Shown here one piece after another: positions 1 to 9,203 of a stretch of 64,000 nt of DNA. The first letter of the stretch is position 1. Every line of letters starts with the position of its first letter. Under the pieces are notes generated by a model. It was not told the origin of the DNA, did no database searches, and saw nothing but the letters and a program-made list of their open reading frames with translations. Source of the DNA: an uncultured Gemmatimonadales bacterium (GTDB lineage: Bacteria > Gemmatimonadota > Gemmatimonadetes > Longimicrobiales > Gaopeijiaceae); NCBI GenBank assembly GCA_937919655.1, contig CALFPJ010000020.1:88437-152436 (forward strand), read 5' to 3'. A program made the translations under genes and the position numbers.

Positions 1-84
1 TGGTGCATCTCCTGAATTGAGGGTAGAACTGAAAGGTGTTTTTCAAGGTGTTTTCCGTGGAACACGCTGTTGCCGTGCCCACCC

Positions 85-3000
85 TCATCGGGCGGCACCA
101 TGGCGAAGATATAGTACCGGTACCACAACCATATTGAGGGCGAGCGAGGTAAGCAGTCCGCCTAGAACGACGACGGCCATGGGGCTCTGGATCTCGTTTC
201 CTGGCTCCCCTCCTGCGAGAGCGAGAGGTAACAAGGCAAGCCCGGCCGTCAGCGCCGTCATCATGATCGGACTCAACCGCTCCATCGAACCTCTGAGCAC
301 GGCGTCATAGAGGGCGACGCCCTCTCCTTGAAGGTGGTTGAAGTGGCTGACCATGAGGATCCCATTGCGTATCGCGATTCCGAAGAGTGTGATGAAACCC
401 ACGAGGGTGGCAACGTTCAGGACGCCACCGGTGAGCCACACCGCCAAGACGCCTCCGACCAGCGCCAACGGGAGATTCACCATCACAAGCAGCGCCTGCC
501 TCACGGAGCTGAATTCGACCAGGAGCAGCAAAAACACGGCAGCCACGGAAAGCAGGCTCATGAGCCCGATCGTGCGAGAGGCCCCCTCCGCCGACTCGAA
601 CTGGCCTCCGTACTCGATGAAATATCCCGCTGGCAGGTCGACCTGCTCCTCAACCTGCTGGCGCAGATCTTCGACAACGCTCCCCACGTCACGGCCGGCC
701 ACGTTGGACTGAACCACGATCTTGCGCTGCACATCCTCCCTTGAGATCGAGTTCGGCCCCAGGTCGAAGCGCACGTCGGCGAGTTGTCCGATCGTGACCT
801 GCGAGCCCACCGGGGTGTTGATGCGCGCGTTCCGCACGGTCTCCAGACTCTTCCGGTGCTCGTTCGCAAACCGCACGACGAGGTTGAACGTCCTTTGCTG
901 TTCCAGAATCTGGGACACGGCCTCACCAGCGAGCGCTACGTCGACGGCTTCAGCCAGGAAGGCTGGGGTGACGCCGTAACGGGCCATCGCAGCCCGGTTC
1001 ATGTCGATGCGGATCTGGGGCACGTCGGCCTGCTGCTCCATGGCCACGTCTACGGTCCCCTGCACACCCTGGGCGACCGTCTCGATGTCCTTTGCGATCC
1101 GGCGCAACTCATACAGATCCGGACCGAAGATCTTCACGGCGATGCTCGCGCGCGTCCCTGAGAGCATGTGGTCGATGCGGTGCCCGATGGGCTGCCCGAT
1201 CGTGATCTGCGTCCCCGGGACCGCGGCGAGGTCCGCCCGCAGCTCCTCGAGGACCACATCGTAGTCGAACGCGTCGATATCGAGGCGGGCATCGATCTCG
1301 GCGGCGTTGACGCCCTGGGCGTGTTCATCGAGCTCCGCCCTGCCCGTGCGGCGCGCGGTCTCGAGCACCGCCGGGTGGGCGAGCAGGATCTGCTCGATTC
1401 GTTGCCCCAGCGCGTCGGACTCGTCTAACGACGTACCAGGGATCGTCAGGGCACTGATCACCAACGACCCTTCCTGGAATTCAGGCAGGAACGAACGCCC
1501 CAGAAAGGGGAACGCCGCCATGGACAACACCACGAGCACGGCGGCGCCCGCCATGACGGTCGTCGGGCGGGCGAGGATGGGGACTAGCGTCGCGGCATAG
1601 GCCTTCTTGAGGGTGCGCACCACCCAACTCTCTTTGTCCGTGTCGATCGCCTTCGAACGTGGGAGCAGGTAGACGCATAGAGCTGGCGTGACCGTGACCG
1701 CCACGACGAGCGATGCCAAGATCGACACGATGTAGGCAAGTCCGAGCGGCAGGAGCATGCGCCCCTCGACACCGGACAGGAACAGTATCGGGATGAAGAC
1801 CACGATGATGATCAGCGTCGCGATGACGATGCTCCGCAGGATCTCTTTGGACGCACTGAACACCACGTCCGCCACCGGCACGCGGGCGTCTTCGGGCTGA
1901 TGCCGGTTCTCGCGCAAACGTCGAAAGACGTTCTCTACGACGATCACCGCATCATCCACCAGCGCGCCAATCGCGATCGCCATTCCGCCAAGCGTCATGG
2001 TGTTGATCGTGATACCGAAGAGCTTGAGCGCGAGTACGGCCGTGATGAGCGAGAGAGGAATCGCGAGCACGGAGATGGACGTCGTGCGAACACTCCACAG
2101 GAACAGGAAGAGGATCAGGACCACCAGGATCGCCCCGTCGCGGAGCGCGACCATGACGTTCCTCACCGCAGTCCGAATGAAGTCCGCCTGCCGGAAGATG
2201 CCGTGGTTGATCGTCATGCCAGCTGGAAGCGTTTCCTCGATGCGGGCGATCTCTTGATCGATGCGCTCGGTCAGTTCAAGGGTATTCGTGCCCGGCTGCT
2301 TGAGGAGCGTCAGCACGACCGCTCTAGAAGCGTTCGCCGAGCCTTCGCCAAGCCGGGTGGCGGCCCCAATACGGACGTCCGCGACGTCGCCGATCGTGAT
2401 CGGCGTGCTATTCCTCGTCGCCACAACGGTAAGCGCGACGTCGTCGATCGACTGAACCCGTCCCGTAGCCCGTATCAAGTACTCTTGCCCGCGTTCCATG
2501 AACACGCCGCCCGACGCGTTCACGTTCGAGCCCTCCGCCGCTCTGAGCACCTCCCCGAGCGTGACGTTGAACGCGTTTAAGCGGCTCGGATCGACAAGGA
2601 CCTGGTACTCGCGCACTTCTCCCCCGAGCGGAATGACCTGAGCCACCCCCGGAATGGCGAGCAAGCGTCGCCGCAGGGTCCAGTCGGCAACCGAACGCAT
2701 CTCCATCGGGGTGACCGAACCATCGCCGGTCACCGCGATCAGTATGATCTCGCCCATGATCGACGAGATGGGAGCGAGCGCCGGGGTCCCGACACCCCCC
2801 GGCAGACCCGCCGCCACGAGTTGAAGCTTCTCGTTCACGATCTGGCGGGCCTGGAAGATATCCGTGCCCCAATCGAACTCGACCCACACGATGCTGATAC
2901 CCTGCGACGTCGACGACCTCACCCGCCGCACCCCGGTGGCGCCATTCACGGAGGTCTCGATCCTGAACGTCACCAGCGCCTCGACTTCCTCCGGCGCCAT

Positions 3001-3168
3001 TCCATGTGCTTCAGTAAGGACCGTCACGGTGGGTGCTGTGAGGTCGGGGAACACGTCGACGGGCATACGCAGGGCCGTGATGGTCCCGCTGATGAGCAGG
3101 ACGAGCGCGGCCCCCGCTACTAGGAAGTAGTTGCTGATGGACCAACGAATTACTCGGTCTAGCATCAT
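85..3168 (-). CDS. HME-RND heavy-metal efflux permease (CusA/CzcA family)
   Basis: Inner-membrane proton-driven pump that would export a metal ion from periplasm or cytoplasm through a partner outer-membrane channel. The 1027-residue length matches the HME-RND family. One membrane helix opens the protein (about residues 10-32), followed by a large periplasmic porter domain, then a TM4 segment near residues 390-410 with the heavy-metal RND signature GGMAIAIGALVDDAVIVVEN, a second porter domain and a final helix bundle. ATG start; ends in TGA. It is the last gene of a leftward tolC-adaptor-permease operon, 6 bp after the adaptor. The CopC remnant and copper genes nearby favour Cu(I)/Ag(I), but the three-methionine relay of CusA was not located, so Zn/Co/Cd export is possible. 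Confidence 0.93.
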   Translation of the reverse strand: MMLDRVIRWSISNYFLVAGAALVLLISGTITALRMPVDVFPDLTAPTVTVLTEAHGMAPEEVEALVTFRIETSVNGATGVRRVRSSTSQGISIVWVEFDWGTDIFQARQIVNEKLQLVAAGLPGGVGTPALAPISSIMGEIILIAVTGDGSVTPMEMRSVADWTLRRRLLAIPGVAQVIPLGGEVREYQVLVDPSRLNAFNVTLGEVLRAAEGSNVNASGGVFMERGQEYLIRATGRVQSIDDVALTVVATRNSTPITIGDVADVRIGAATRLGEGSANASRAVVLTLLKQPGTNTLELTERIDQEIARIEETLPAGMTINHGIFRQADFIRTAVRNVMVALRDGAILVVLILFLFLWSVRTTSISVLAIPLSLITAVLALKLFGITINTMTLGGMAIAIGALVDDAVIVVENVFRRLRENRHQPEDARVPVADVVFSASKEILRSIVIATLIIIVVFIPILFLSGVEGRMLLPLGLAYIVSILASLVVAVTVTPALCVYLLPRSKAIDTDKESWVVRTLKKAYAATLVPILARPTTVMAGAAVLVVLSMAAFPFLGRSFLPEFQEGSLVISALTIPGTSLDESDALGQRIEQILLAHPAVLETARRTGRAELDEHAQGVNAAEIDARLDIDAFDYDVVLEELRADLAAVPGTQITIGQPIGHRIDHMLSGTRASIAVKIFGPDLYELRRIAKDIETVAQGVQGTVDVAMEQQADVPQIRIDMNRAAMARYGVTPAFLAEAVDVALAGEAVSQILEQQRTFNLVVRFANEHRKSLETVRNARINTPVGSQVTIGQLADVRFDLGPNSISREDVQRKIVVQSNVAGRDVGSVVEDLRQQVEEQVDLPAGYFIEYGGQFESAEGASRTIGLMSLLSVAAVFLLLLVEFSSVRQALLVMVNLPLALVGGVLAVWLTGGVLNVATLVGFITLFGIAIRNGILMVSHFNHLQGEGVALYDAVLRGSMERLSPIMMTALTAGLALLPLALAGGEPGNEIQSPMAVVVLGGLLTSLALNMVVVPVLYLRHGAAR

Positions 3169-3174
3169 GTACTC

Positions 3175-4680
3175 CTAGTGCGCGTGGCCGCCGGCAAAGT
3201 CGCCGCCGGAGAGGGAGGCGAGCCGCACCTGATAGGGACCCACGCTGACCACCATGTCGCCAGGTTGGAGCCCTGCGACGACAATGGTCCGCCGTCCGTC
3301 CGTCGGGCCTACGGTGAGTATGCGTCTCTCGAAGGTCTCTCCTCCCGCCTGCACGTACACCACGGGTGTGCCGTTCTCGTCCAGGATCGCGGTATTGGGA
3401 ATCGCGATCCCCTCCACGACCTCACCGGTTGGCACTGTGGCCTGCACGAACTGGCCGAACACGAACCGCCGCTGCCCCGCGGCGACCTCAAAGACCACGG
3501 AAACGGTCCGCGTCTGGGGGTCGATGGTGCTCCCCACCGACCGCAGCCGAGCACTAAATGCGTCTGGAGAATTGTCCACCGTGAAGAGCGACCCCGCACC
3601 AGCAGGTAGGCTGTTCGCCGCGGCCGCCGGCACCTGCACCCGGATCCAAGCCTTGGCCGGGTCCACGATCGTGAAGAGCGACTCCCCCGCCTCCACCCGT
3701 CCGCCGGGCACGAAGGTGCGTTCCGCGATCACGCCCGACATCGGCGCGCGCAGGTTGAGATGGTAGGCACCATCCGTCCCACCGCCCATGGCCAGCAACT
3801 CGGCCTCCGCGATCTCCAGATCATGCCGGGCCTCCTCGAGGCGTTTGGCTGGGATCGCACCAGCGTCGAGGAGAACCGCATCCCTTTCCACTTCACGTCT
3901 CAGCCGCTCCACTCGTCCGCGAGACTGGGCGAAGCCTCCGTCCTGGCCTGTGGGAGCCAAGACCGCCAGAACCTGCCCCTGCCGGACCGCGTCGCCCACA
4001 GAGGGCGCGCCCCGGTTCGCATCCGCCGCGGCAATCCCGTCTACCGGGGCGCTGACACGCACGAGGGCGCCGTCGGGCGGAACAACCTCGCCCGGCGCCA
4101 ACATCGTTTGCTGGACCGAGTGCGTTGCTGCCGGTTCGACGGCAAATGGAATCGTCCACTGCTGTTCCTTCAGGAACGAGATGCCTGCCAGTTCTTCGGC
4201 GGCCGCGTAGGCGAGCGCTTCTTCTTCCGTGGCGTGCACCAAAACACCCGACACGACGTGTTGGCTGCTTACCTGATCACTCACCAGCGTCAGCTCCACG
4301 TCGTAGCTGCCTGCCCGGCCAATCGCGGGATCCAGCAAGAAGATGCCGTCGCGGAGTGGCGCATCCACGGTGAACGTCTCGGCAGCGGTCCCGGCACTCA
4401 TGAAGCGGACCGTGAGTGTCCCGGCGCGGATGGGTTGGAAGTCCTCCCTGTCCGTCAGGTGGATCGCCCAGTTCCCGGTCTGTTGCCCCATCACGAGGAA
4501 GGGGTATTCCAGAAAGAGTTCGGTGCCCTCCACCCACTGGGTCACGACCACCGCGCCGAGCTCGGGCTCCGCCAGTGTCTCATCGGTGGGCGAGCAGGCT
4601 GCGAGTGCCAAGACAAGAGCGACCGAAGCTGCTGCTCGCGATGCGCTCACCTTCCGTGTGTACGATCGTTCGCAAGTCAT
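3175..4680 (-). CDS. HME-RND periplasmic adaptor lipoprotein (CusB/CzcB family)
   Basis: Membrane-fusion subunit linking the RND permease to the TolC-type channel. Signal peptide with lipobox ending at Cys29 (LALAAC), so it should be lipid-anchored. Residues about 40-150 form an extra N-terminal beta-rich domain not present in minimal adaptors; this is followed by the barrel-sandwich half-motifs (around residues 195-245 and 305-335), an alpha-hairpin between them, a beta-barrel and a membrane-proximal domain near the C terminus. The C terminus ends in GGHAH, a possible metal ligand set. 501 residues, longer than typical adaptors because of the N-terminal domain. Its ATG overlaps the tolC stop in TAATG, so translation is probably coupled. 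Confidence 0.9.
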   Translation of the reverse strand: MTCERSYTRKVSASRAAASVALVLALAACSPTDETLAEPELGAVVVTQWVEGTELFLEYPFLVMGQQTGNWAIHLTDREDFQPIRAGTLTVRFMSAGTAAETFTVDAPLRDGIFLLDPAIGRAGSYDVELTLVSDQVSSQHVVSGVLVHATEEEALAYAAAEELAGISFLKEQQWTIPFAVEPAATHSVQQTMLAPGEVVPPDGALVRVSAPVDGIAAADANRGAPSVGDAVRQGQVLAVLAPTGQDGGFAQSRGRVERLRREVERDAVLLDAGAIPAKRLEEARHDLEIAEAELLAMGGGTDGAYHLNLRAPMSGVIAERTFVPGGRVEAGESLFTIVDPAKAWIRVQVPAAAANSLPAGAGSLFTVDNSPDAFSARLRSVGSTIDPQTRTVSVVFEVAAGQRRFVFGQFVQATVPTGEVVEGIAIPNTAILDENGTPVVYVQAGGETFERRILTVGPTDGRRTIVVAGLQPGDMVVSVGPYQVRLASLSGGDFAGGHAH

Positions 4681-5990
4681 TATCGCGTCTCCAGGTCGGT
4701 CTCAGAGCCGAGGGCAAAACCACCCGTCGCTCGTTCCAGGTTGTAGTAGGCAATCCACAGGTCCGCGCGTAGCTGAGCCTGCGCGTTTCGCGCGCCCTTC
4801 AGGGCGTCCGCCGCGTCGAGGAGCTCCAGTAGTCCCATTTCGCCGAGGTCGTAGGCCACTTGGGCCATCTCGAGGAGGTCTGAAGACGCATCCAGTTCAT
4901 CCCCTGTGAGGAGGTCCGAGCGGCGCCTCGCGCTCTCGTAGCTCTCCACGGCTCGGCGGATGTCGTTCTCCACTTGGCGCTTCGTCAAGGCAAGGCGCGC
5001 TTCCCCCGACTCGGCTCGGGCTTCCGCCCCCGCCAACGCACCCGCATTGCGGTTGAAGAGCGGAAGCGGGATCGCCACACCAAGAAACGCGCCATTCATG
5101 CCGTCCGACTGCCGCTTGAATCCACCGGTGGCCGTCAGACTCGGGACCCGCTCCGAGCGCTTGAGTCGCACATCCGCAGCTGCGGCCTCGGCGGCCGCTC
5201 GTGCGGCGTCGACCTCCTGCCGCCCTGACGCGACTTGCTCAGCGATGACGTCACCGACCGAAGTCGGCGGTGTCTCCCCATCGAGGCCTGCGACCGTGAC
5301 CTCCGCGACATCCGACTCAGGCAGGATGAGCAGGGCGAGGTTGCGGCGCGCGGAGGCCGCGCGGATTTCAGCGTCTGCCAACAGGTTCTCGTAGCGTGAA
5401 CGCTCGACGAAGATGCGTTGCAGGTCGTAGCGGGAAATGTCGCCCTGGGCCTCCCGAGTCGCGGCCGTCCGCGCGGCCTCCCGGAAGACGTCGGTGACGC
5501 GTCGGGCCACGCCAAGTAAATCGTCGGCAAGCACCGCATCGACGTACGTCCGCTTCACCTCAAAGGCGAGCCGGGAGCTGTCTGCCGCCAAGCGCGCCTC
5601 GGTCGCCCGTACGGCCCACTGCGCTCCATCCGCGCGTGCGTTCCGCAGACCCGGAAGCTCCACCATCTGGCTGAGCGTGACGTATGATTCCGAATAGTCG
5701 GCAGTGCCGCCGGAGAGCGGCTCGTGCGTCACGTTCAGCGTCGGGTTGGGAAAGGCCCCGGCCTGCCTGGCGAGTCCACGGAACTCGAGCGCTTCGAGCC
5801 TAGCGACACGGAGGTCGAGGTTGTTTTCTGCAAATAGGCTCAAGGCCTCGTCCAGGCTCACCCGCCGCGCCTGGCTTTGAGCCGCCGTTTGAGCAACCCC
5901 TTGAGCAACCAAAGGGGCGGTCCAAAGTCCACAGGCAATGACGAGTACGATCAATCTGGTGGTGCGATTCACGAATGGGCTCCAGCGCAT
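4680..5990 (-). CDS. TolC-family outer-membrane efflux channel (CusC/CzcC type)
   Basis: Outer-membrane exit duct of the tripartite pump. 436 residues with a signal peptide (hydrophobic stretch about residues 13-28, Ala-rich cleavage region) and two repeats of long alpha-helical hairpins, typical of TolC (OEP) proteins; the LSLFAENNLDLRVARLEA segment near residue 50 is the classic start of the first helical repeat. First gene of the three-gene pump operon; its TAA stop shares one base with the adaptor ATG. A 17-bp palindrome (6004-6020) sits 14 bp before the start codon. Confidence 0.9.
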   Translation of the reverse strand: MRWSPFVNRTTRLIVLVIACGLWTAPLVAQGVAQTAAQSQARRVSLDEALSLFAENNLDLRVARLEALEFRGLARQAGAFPNPTLNVTHEPLSGGTADYSESYVTLSQMVELPGLRNARADGAQWAVRATEARLAADSSRLAFEVKRTYVDAVLADDLLGVARRVTDVFREAARTAATREAQGDISRYDLQRIFVERSRYENLLADAEIRAASARRNLALLILPESDVAEVTVAGLDGETPPTSVGDVIAEQVASGRQEVDAARAAAEAAAADVRLKRSERVPSLTATGGFKRQSDGMNGAFLGVAIPLPLFNRNAGALAGAEARAESGEARLALTKRQVENDIRRAVESYESARRRSDLLTGDELDASSDLLEMAQVAYDLGEMGLLELLDAADALKGARNAQAQLRADLWIAYYNLERATGGFALGSETDLETR

Positions 5991-6003
5991 GCCAGGGTCA
6001 CCA

Positions 6004-6020
6004 CGGCCGAATTTCGGCCG
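6004..6020. repeat. 17-bp palindrome before the efflux operon
   Basis: The sequence cggccgaa-t-ttcggccg is a perfect 8-bp inverted repeat around a single base, 14 bp upstream of the tolC-like start codon. A one-base loop makes an RNA hairpin unlikely, so a DNA-binding site for a dimeric regulator is the better reading. The nearby OmpR-family regulator normally uses direct repeats, so the binding protein is unknown. Confidence 0.4.
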
Positions 6021-6084
6021 GGGCCGTAGCGTCTACGGTCCGGTGTGTCAGGCTAGGGCCGAGCGCTCGGAAGCGCTCGGATGA

Positions 6085-6426
6085 CTAGGAAGTGACCGGT
6101 GGAGCCCGCGGAGAGGCTGAGGGTGGCGGCCATTCTCGAGGCGCGACGTAGTCGAACCGCGGGGTTCCGGACTCTGCGATGACAGGCGCGGTGGGCACAC
6201 TGACCAATCGGGCTGGCACAGCCACACCGGTCGCAGAAGCGCTTGGGAGACGCGTCTCCTGTTCCGTCAGGATCACCCCATGATCGTGATGATCTGCGGC
6301 CGTGATCTCAGCGCCGCCATCTACATCTTCTTCATCATGATGATGCGACGGCAAGCCAGTGCTCAACGTCATCAAGACGAGAAGCAGCATACCCAGCACG
6401 GGCCGGTTGGCAGGAGAGCGTCGCAT
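6085..6426 (-). CDS. Small His/Asp-rich exported protein, unknown function
   Basis: A 113-residue protein by the chosen ATG at 6426, giving a clean signal peptide (MRRSPANRPVLGMLLLVLM start) with a hydrophobic core ending near residue 22. Immediately after it lies SHHHDEEDVDGG and then DHHDHG, a dense His/Asp cluster that looks like a periplasmic metal-binding site. The C-terminal half is Pro/Ala-rich and low in predicted structure. An in-frame upstream start at 6483 would add 19 Arg-rich residues and spoil the signal peptide. It lies 94 bp upstream of the tolC-like gene on the same strand, so it probably belongs to the metal operon as a chaperone or sensor; no family was recognised. A 7-bp hairpin just past its stop (6061-6078) lacks a T tract. 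Confidence 0.6.
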   Translation of the reverse strand: MRRSPANRPVLGMLLLVLMTLSTGLPSHHHDEEDVDGGAEITAADHHDHGVILTEQETRLPSASATGVAVPARLVSVPTAPVIAESGTPRFDYVAPREWPPPSASPRAPPVTS

Positions 6427-6485
6427 ACGACATCTTCGTCTGCGCCCACTTGATATGCAAGACGAACCCCTGACCCATCGCACTT

Positions 6486-6851
6486 ATGAAGCGTCTCCCC
6501 ATCATCGCCTTCGCCTTTCTGACCTAGACAGCCTTCATCGCGTCGGCCTTCCACTTAGAGCTCGAGGCTTCATTCCCTGCGGCGGACGGCACGGTTGCGT
6601 CAGCACCCTCTGAGATCTGGTTGGAGTTCACACAGGCTCCGGACACGGCGCAGTCGAGCTTTACAGTCGAGGGTCCTGACGGTCCCCTGCTACTCGGAGC
6701 GATCCACCTGGGCCAGAATGCCGAGACCCTTGTGGCTGCCGTGGAAGGTCCGATGCCAGCCGGGTCGTACACCGTCTCGTGGATCGGCGCGCCCGTGGAC
6801 GACCACTCCGTGCAGGGCCGCTACTTCTTCTCGGTGGGCGCCACACGCTGA
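6486..6851 (+). pseudogene. copC: CopC-type copper-binding protein broken by in-frame TAG
   Basis: Reading from ATG 6486 gives a signal peptide interrupted at codon 14 by TAG (6525-6527), then an uninterrupted CopC domain to a TGA at 6849-6851. After the stop the frame reads through the predicted cleavage site into FHLELEASFPAADGTV, matching the start of mature CopC (N-terminal His copper ligand, then the S-x-P-A-D-G-x-V motif), and ends with PAGSYTVSW plus a conserved DDH and a final YFFSV strand. The frame is preserved on both sides of the stop. A TTG at 6621 could start only a domain fragment without export signal. It runs opposite to the pump operon. As it stands the gene should not give an exported product. 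Confidence 0.7.
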
Positions 6852-6884
6852 GTCCGGTGGGGAGGCGCCCAGGGGCGTGGTGTC

Positions 6885-7141
6885 GCTTTCGGCGCTCCAC
6901 CATCCATATCCAAGTGGGCACGCCGCCCGTCCACCACCAGCGACAAGTCGCCGACACGGTCCGCAGCGATCGAATTCTCGTTCACATGGAACGTGCCGTT
7001 GATAATCGCAATCCGTACCGCAGTCCCGCTGGGGAGTGCCTAAGAATCCATCTTGATGAGCAGGTCGCGCGCTACGCCCGCGGTAACGAGAAGGGCAGTA
7101 ATGGCCACGGATAAGGAGAGAGTTCGGATCGTCCGTTTCAT
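6885..7141 (-). pseudogene. DUF4198-like exported protein remnant with in-frame TAG
   Basis: From ATG 7141 on the minus strand there is a good signal peptide (about 24 residues), then RDLLIKMDS and a TAG at codon 34 (7040-7042). The frame continues with ALPSGTAVRIAIINGTF, HVNENSIAADRVGDLSLV and DGRRAHL, which resembles the N-terminal segment of DUF4198-type periplasmic proteins (conserved NGTF and SEN/NEN blocks). Recognisable similarity fades after about residue 85, where the 3' end runs into the convergent copC remnant, so the gene also seems 3'-truncated. DUF4198 proteins are found near metal-transport and flavinylated redox genes. The family call rests on motif memory only. Confidence 0.5.
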
Positions 7142-7373
7142 GACGACTCCGTTCAGGGCCTCCGAACCGGCCCGCACCTAGTCTCTAACTCCTGCCTCGG
7201 TCTTCCGCCACGTTTCTCGACCGAAGTCCGTGCCGTGGGGCCGGTTGCGTCGAGGGCCGCCTAAAGCGGCCCGAGCCGGAGGCCCCTTGTCAACTGACGT
7301 TCCTCCTCCCTAAGCCCCTAACTGCAGCATGATACATCACGGTCAACTGAATACGTCGCTAGTTCGGCGTCGC
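7142..7373. other. Intergenic stretch with one GC-rich hairpin
   Basis: No credible gene. The only structure seen is GGGCCGC-ctaaa-GCGGCCC at 7254-7272, a 7-bp perfect stem without a T tract on either side. It lies between two gene remnants transcribed leftward and may be a relic terminator. Confidence 0.4.
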
Positions 7374-7661
7374 TCAGCCGGCTTCTGGATCAGCTGCCCG
7401 GACCGGAGAACTCGCGGACTGAGTGTGTACGATTCTCCACGAACTACCCACCCATCGGAAAAGGTACGTTCCATGCCCCTGGTTGTGGATGTCCCTTCCG
7501 TCCGAGGTCGTGAGCTGAATGTCCGTGTCGACCAGGGCCCAAGCGAAGCCGCCCTCGAAGTGCGTCTCGATGAGTGAAGTTCCCCAGCCGAGGGTGAAGC
7601 CCCGATGACGCAAAGATAAAGAAACCTTCACAGAAGGAGGTCGTCGTACTAGTAGGACCAC
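7374..7661 (-). pseudogene. C-terminal fragment of an NTF2/SnoaL-like (DUF4440) protein
   Basis: Residues about 40-82 of this 95-residue frame read FAWALVDTDIQLTTSDGRD, then GHGTYLFRWVGSSWRIVH, the final strands of a DUF4440/SnoaL-like domain (the GTYLFRW-x-x-x-WRIVH ending is characteristic). The N-terminal helices expected in about 60 preceding residues are absent: the upstream 30 residues are unlike the family and no signal peptide is present. It therefore looks like a 5'-deleted remnant just downstream of the sensor kinase gene. A short real protein is less likely. Confidence 0.5.
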
Positions 7662-7766
7662 ATGAGAACCCCCATGGCCGGACAGGTCTTTTCGCCGAAA
7701 GGCCCGACGGACGGTCCGGTTAGCCCTGGAGTCGAGACGTGAGCGGGGACACCACCTGCAGGCGCC

Positions 7767-9203
7767 TCATGAATCGTCCGCCTGCTCAATGGACGGCGCC
7801 GACGGTAGGTGAACCGAAAACCGGGCACCCCCTTCCGGCAAATTTTCTGCCGTCGCCCGGCCACCATGAGCCTCCGCGACCGCCTTGACGATGGCAAGGC
7901 CCAGCCCCGTGCCACCCGCTTCACTGCCATGGCTTCGAGCCGAATCGGCGCGGTAGAATCGCTCGAACACCGTCGCGGGCTCGATCTCGCCAAGCCCCGG
8001 CCCACTATCCTTCACGGTGAGCACCACCGAGCCATTCTTCTCAACGATAGAAACCTCGACGCGTCCACCAGTCGGCGTAAACTTGAGCGCGTTGTCCATG
8101 AGGTTCCATGCCACCTGACCCAACAGGCCGGTATCAAACACGGCCACCGCAGCTTTGTCAGCGTCAACCTTGAGCGAGACGCCTTTCGCCACCGCTCGCG
8201 GGCGCAGCCGTTCGGCGATACTGAGGACCACGGCGGCCGCGTCGGCGGATTCCAGGCGTGGATGCATCGCCCCGGCGTCCGAGCGTGCAAGGGTGAGCAG
8301 ATCCTCGGTGATCGAGGTGAGTCGCACCACCTCTTCGAGCGTGGATCGCAACACACGGCGGTATTCGTCCTGATCACGATCACGCCGCAGCGCGATTTCG
8401 ATCTCGCCCCGCATGGCGGTGAGCGGCGACCGTAGTTCGTGGCTCGCATCCGCGGCGAACCGACGTTGGGTCTCGAACGCACTCTGGATCCGAGCCAACA
8501 TGGTGTTCAGGACCTCCACGAGCCTCCGGTACTCGACGGTGTCGGCGTAGGCTTGTATCCCTCGGCCTAGTGATCCCGCCCGAATCTCTTCGGCCTGATC
8601 AATGACCGCGTGAATTGGACGTACCGCGCTGCTCGCGAGCCACCACGATCCAGCGAACGTCGCACCGGCAAGAACAACCGTGAGGAGCACTAGAAAGTAC
8701 CCGGCGCGCCCGAGCATCTCGTCGCGGGCACCCAGCGGCGCGGCCACCTGGAGCACATGCGCCTCGTGCTGGGCGCCCATGCGTTCCAGCGGATAGAAGA
8801 GCGTGCGCACAGAGGATCCCTCGAACTCCTGCTCCGCCCACACAAGCTCGCCAGCAGAGGCAAGTACCAGCGCGTCGGAGTCAGTCGGAAGATCCGATGT
8901 CATGTACTGACTGCGTAGCAGGCTCCGTCCGTCGTCAGACCACACCTGCGCGTAACGAATCAAGTCGCGCACGGATGCCGCCTCGTCGGCGGACAGCTCC
9001 CACTCGTGGAAGTGCATCGCCCCACCGGGACCGTCCGCGAGCGAGGCGGCCTGGATCGAGGCTACGTTGAGGATCGAGGAGTTCAGTTCCCGATCCAAGA
9101 GCGCTTTGAGTGTGATGACCGTCACCGCAGAAAGCGCCGCCAGGCCGACGGCGGCGACGATCGTCGCCCGCAATGCCAACTGGAAACGAAAGGACCGTGT
9201 CAC
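7767..9203 (-). CDS. Sensor histidine kinase of the heavy-metal type (CusS-like)
   Basis: Two-component sensor, 478 residues. TM helices at about 11-33 and 168-190 enclose a periplasmic domain of about 130 residues, followed by a HAMP linker (about 190-245), HisKA with phosphoacceptor His255 (HELRSP), N box with Asn367 and Asn371 (NLMDNALKF), DSGPG near 399-403 and the [10 protein letters not shown] glycine lid at about 431-440. The periplasmic part carries a MHFH motif at residues 63-66, a plausible metal ligand cluster. GTG start overlaps the regulator stop in GTGA, so the pair is translationally coupled. Position beside a metal efflux operon supports metal sensing, probably copper or silver. 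Confidence 0.92.
   Translation of the reverse strand: MTRSFRFQLALRATIVAAVGLAALSAVTVITLKALLDRELNSSILNVASIQAASLADGPGGAMHFHEWELSADEAASVRDLIRYAQVWSDDGRSLLRSQYMTSDLPTDSDALVLASAGELVWAEQEFEGSSVRTLFYPLERMGAQHEAHVLQVAAPLGARDEMLGRAGYFLVLLTVVLAGATFAGSWWLASSAVRPIHAVIDQAEEIRAGSLGRGIQAYADTVEYRRLVEVLNTMLARIQSAFETQRRFAADASHELRSPLTAMRGEIEIALRRDRDQDEYRRVLRSTLEEVVRLTSITEDLLTLARSDAGAMHPRLESADAAAVVLSIAERLRPRAVAKGVSLKVDADKAAVAVFDTGLLGQVAWNLMDNALKFTPTGGRVEVSIVEKNGSVVLTVKDSGPGLGEIEPATVFERFYRADSARSHGSEAGGTGLGLAIVKAVAEAHGGRATAENLPEGGARFSVHLPSAPSIEQADDS

Noticed and set aside
1900..2580. A 226-codon frame antisense to the RND permease
   Set aside because: Highly charged, no motif, wholly inside a well-supported gene.
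7254..7272. GC-rich hairpin as an intrinsic terminator
   Set aside because: No T tract follows on either strand; recorded only as a structure in the intergenic note.
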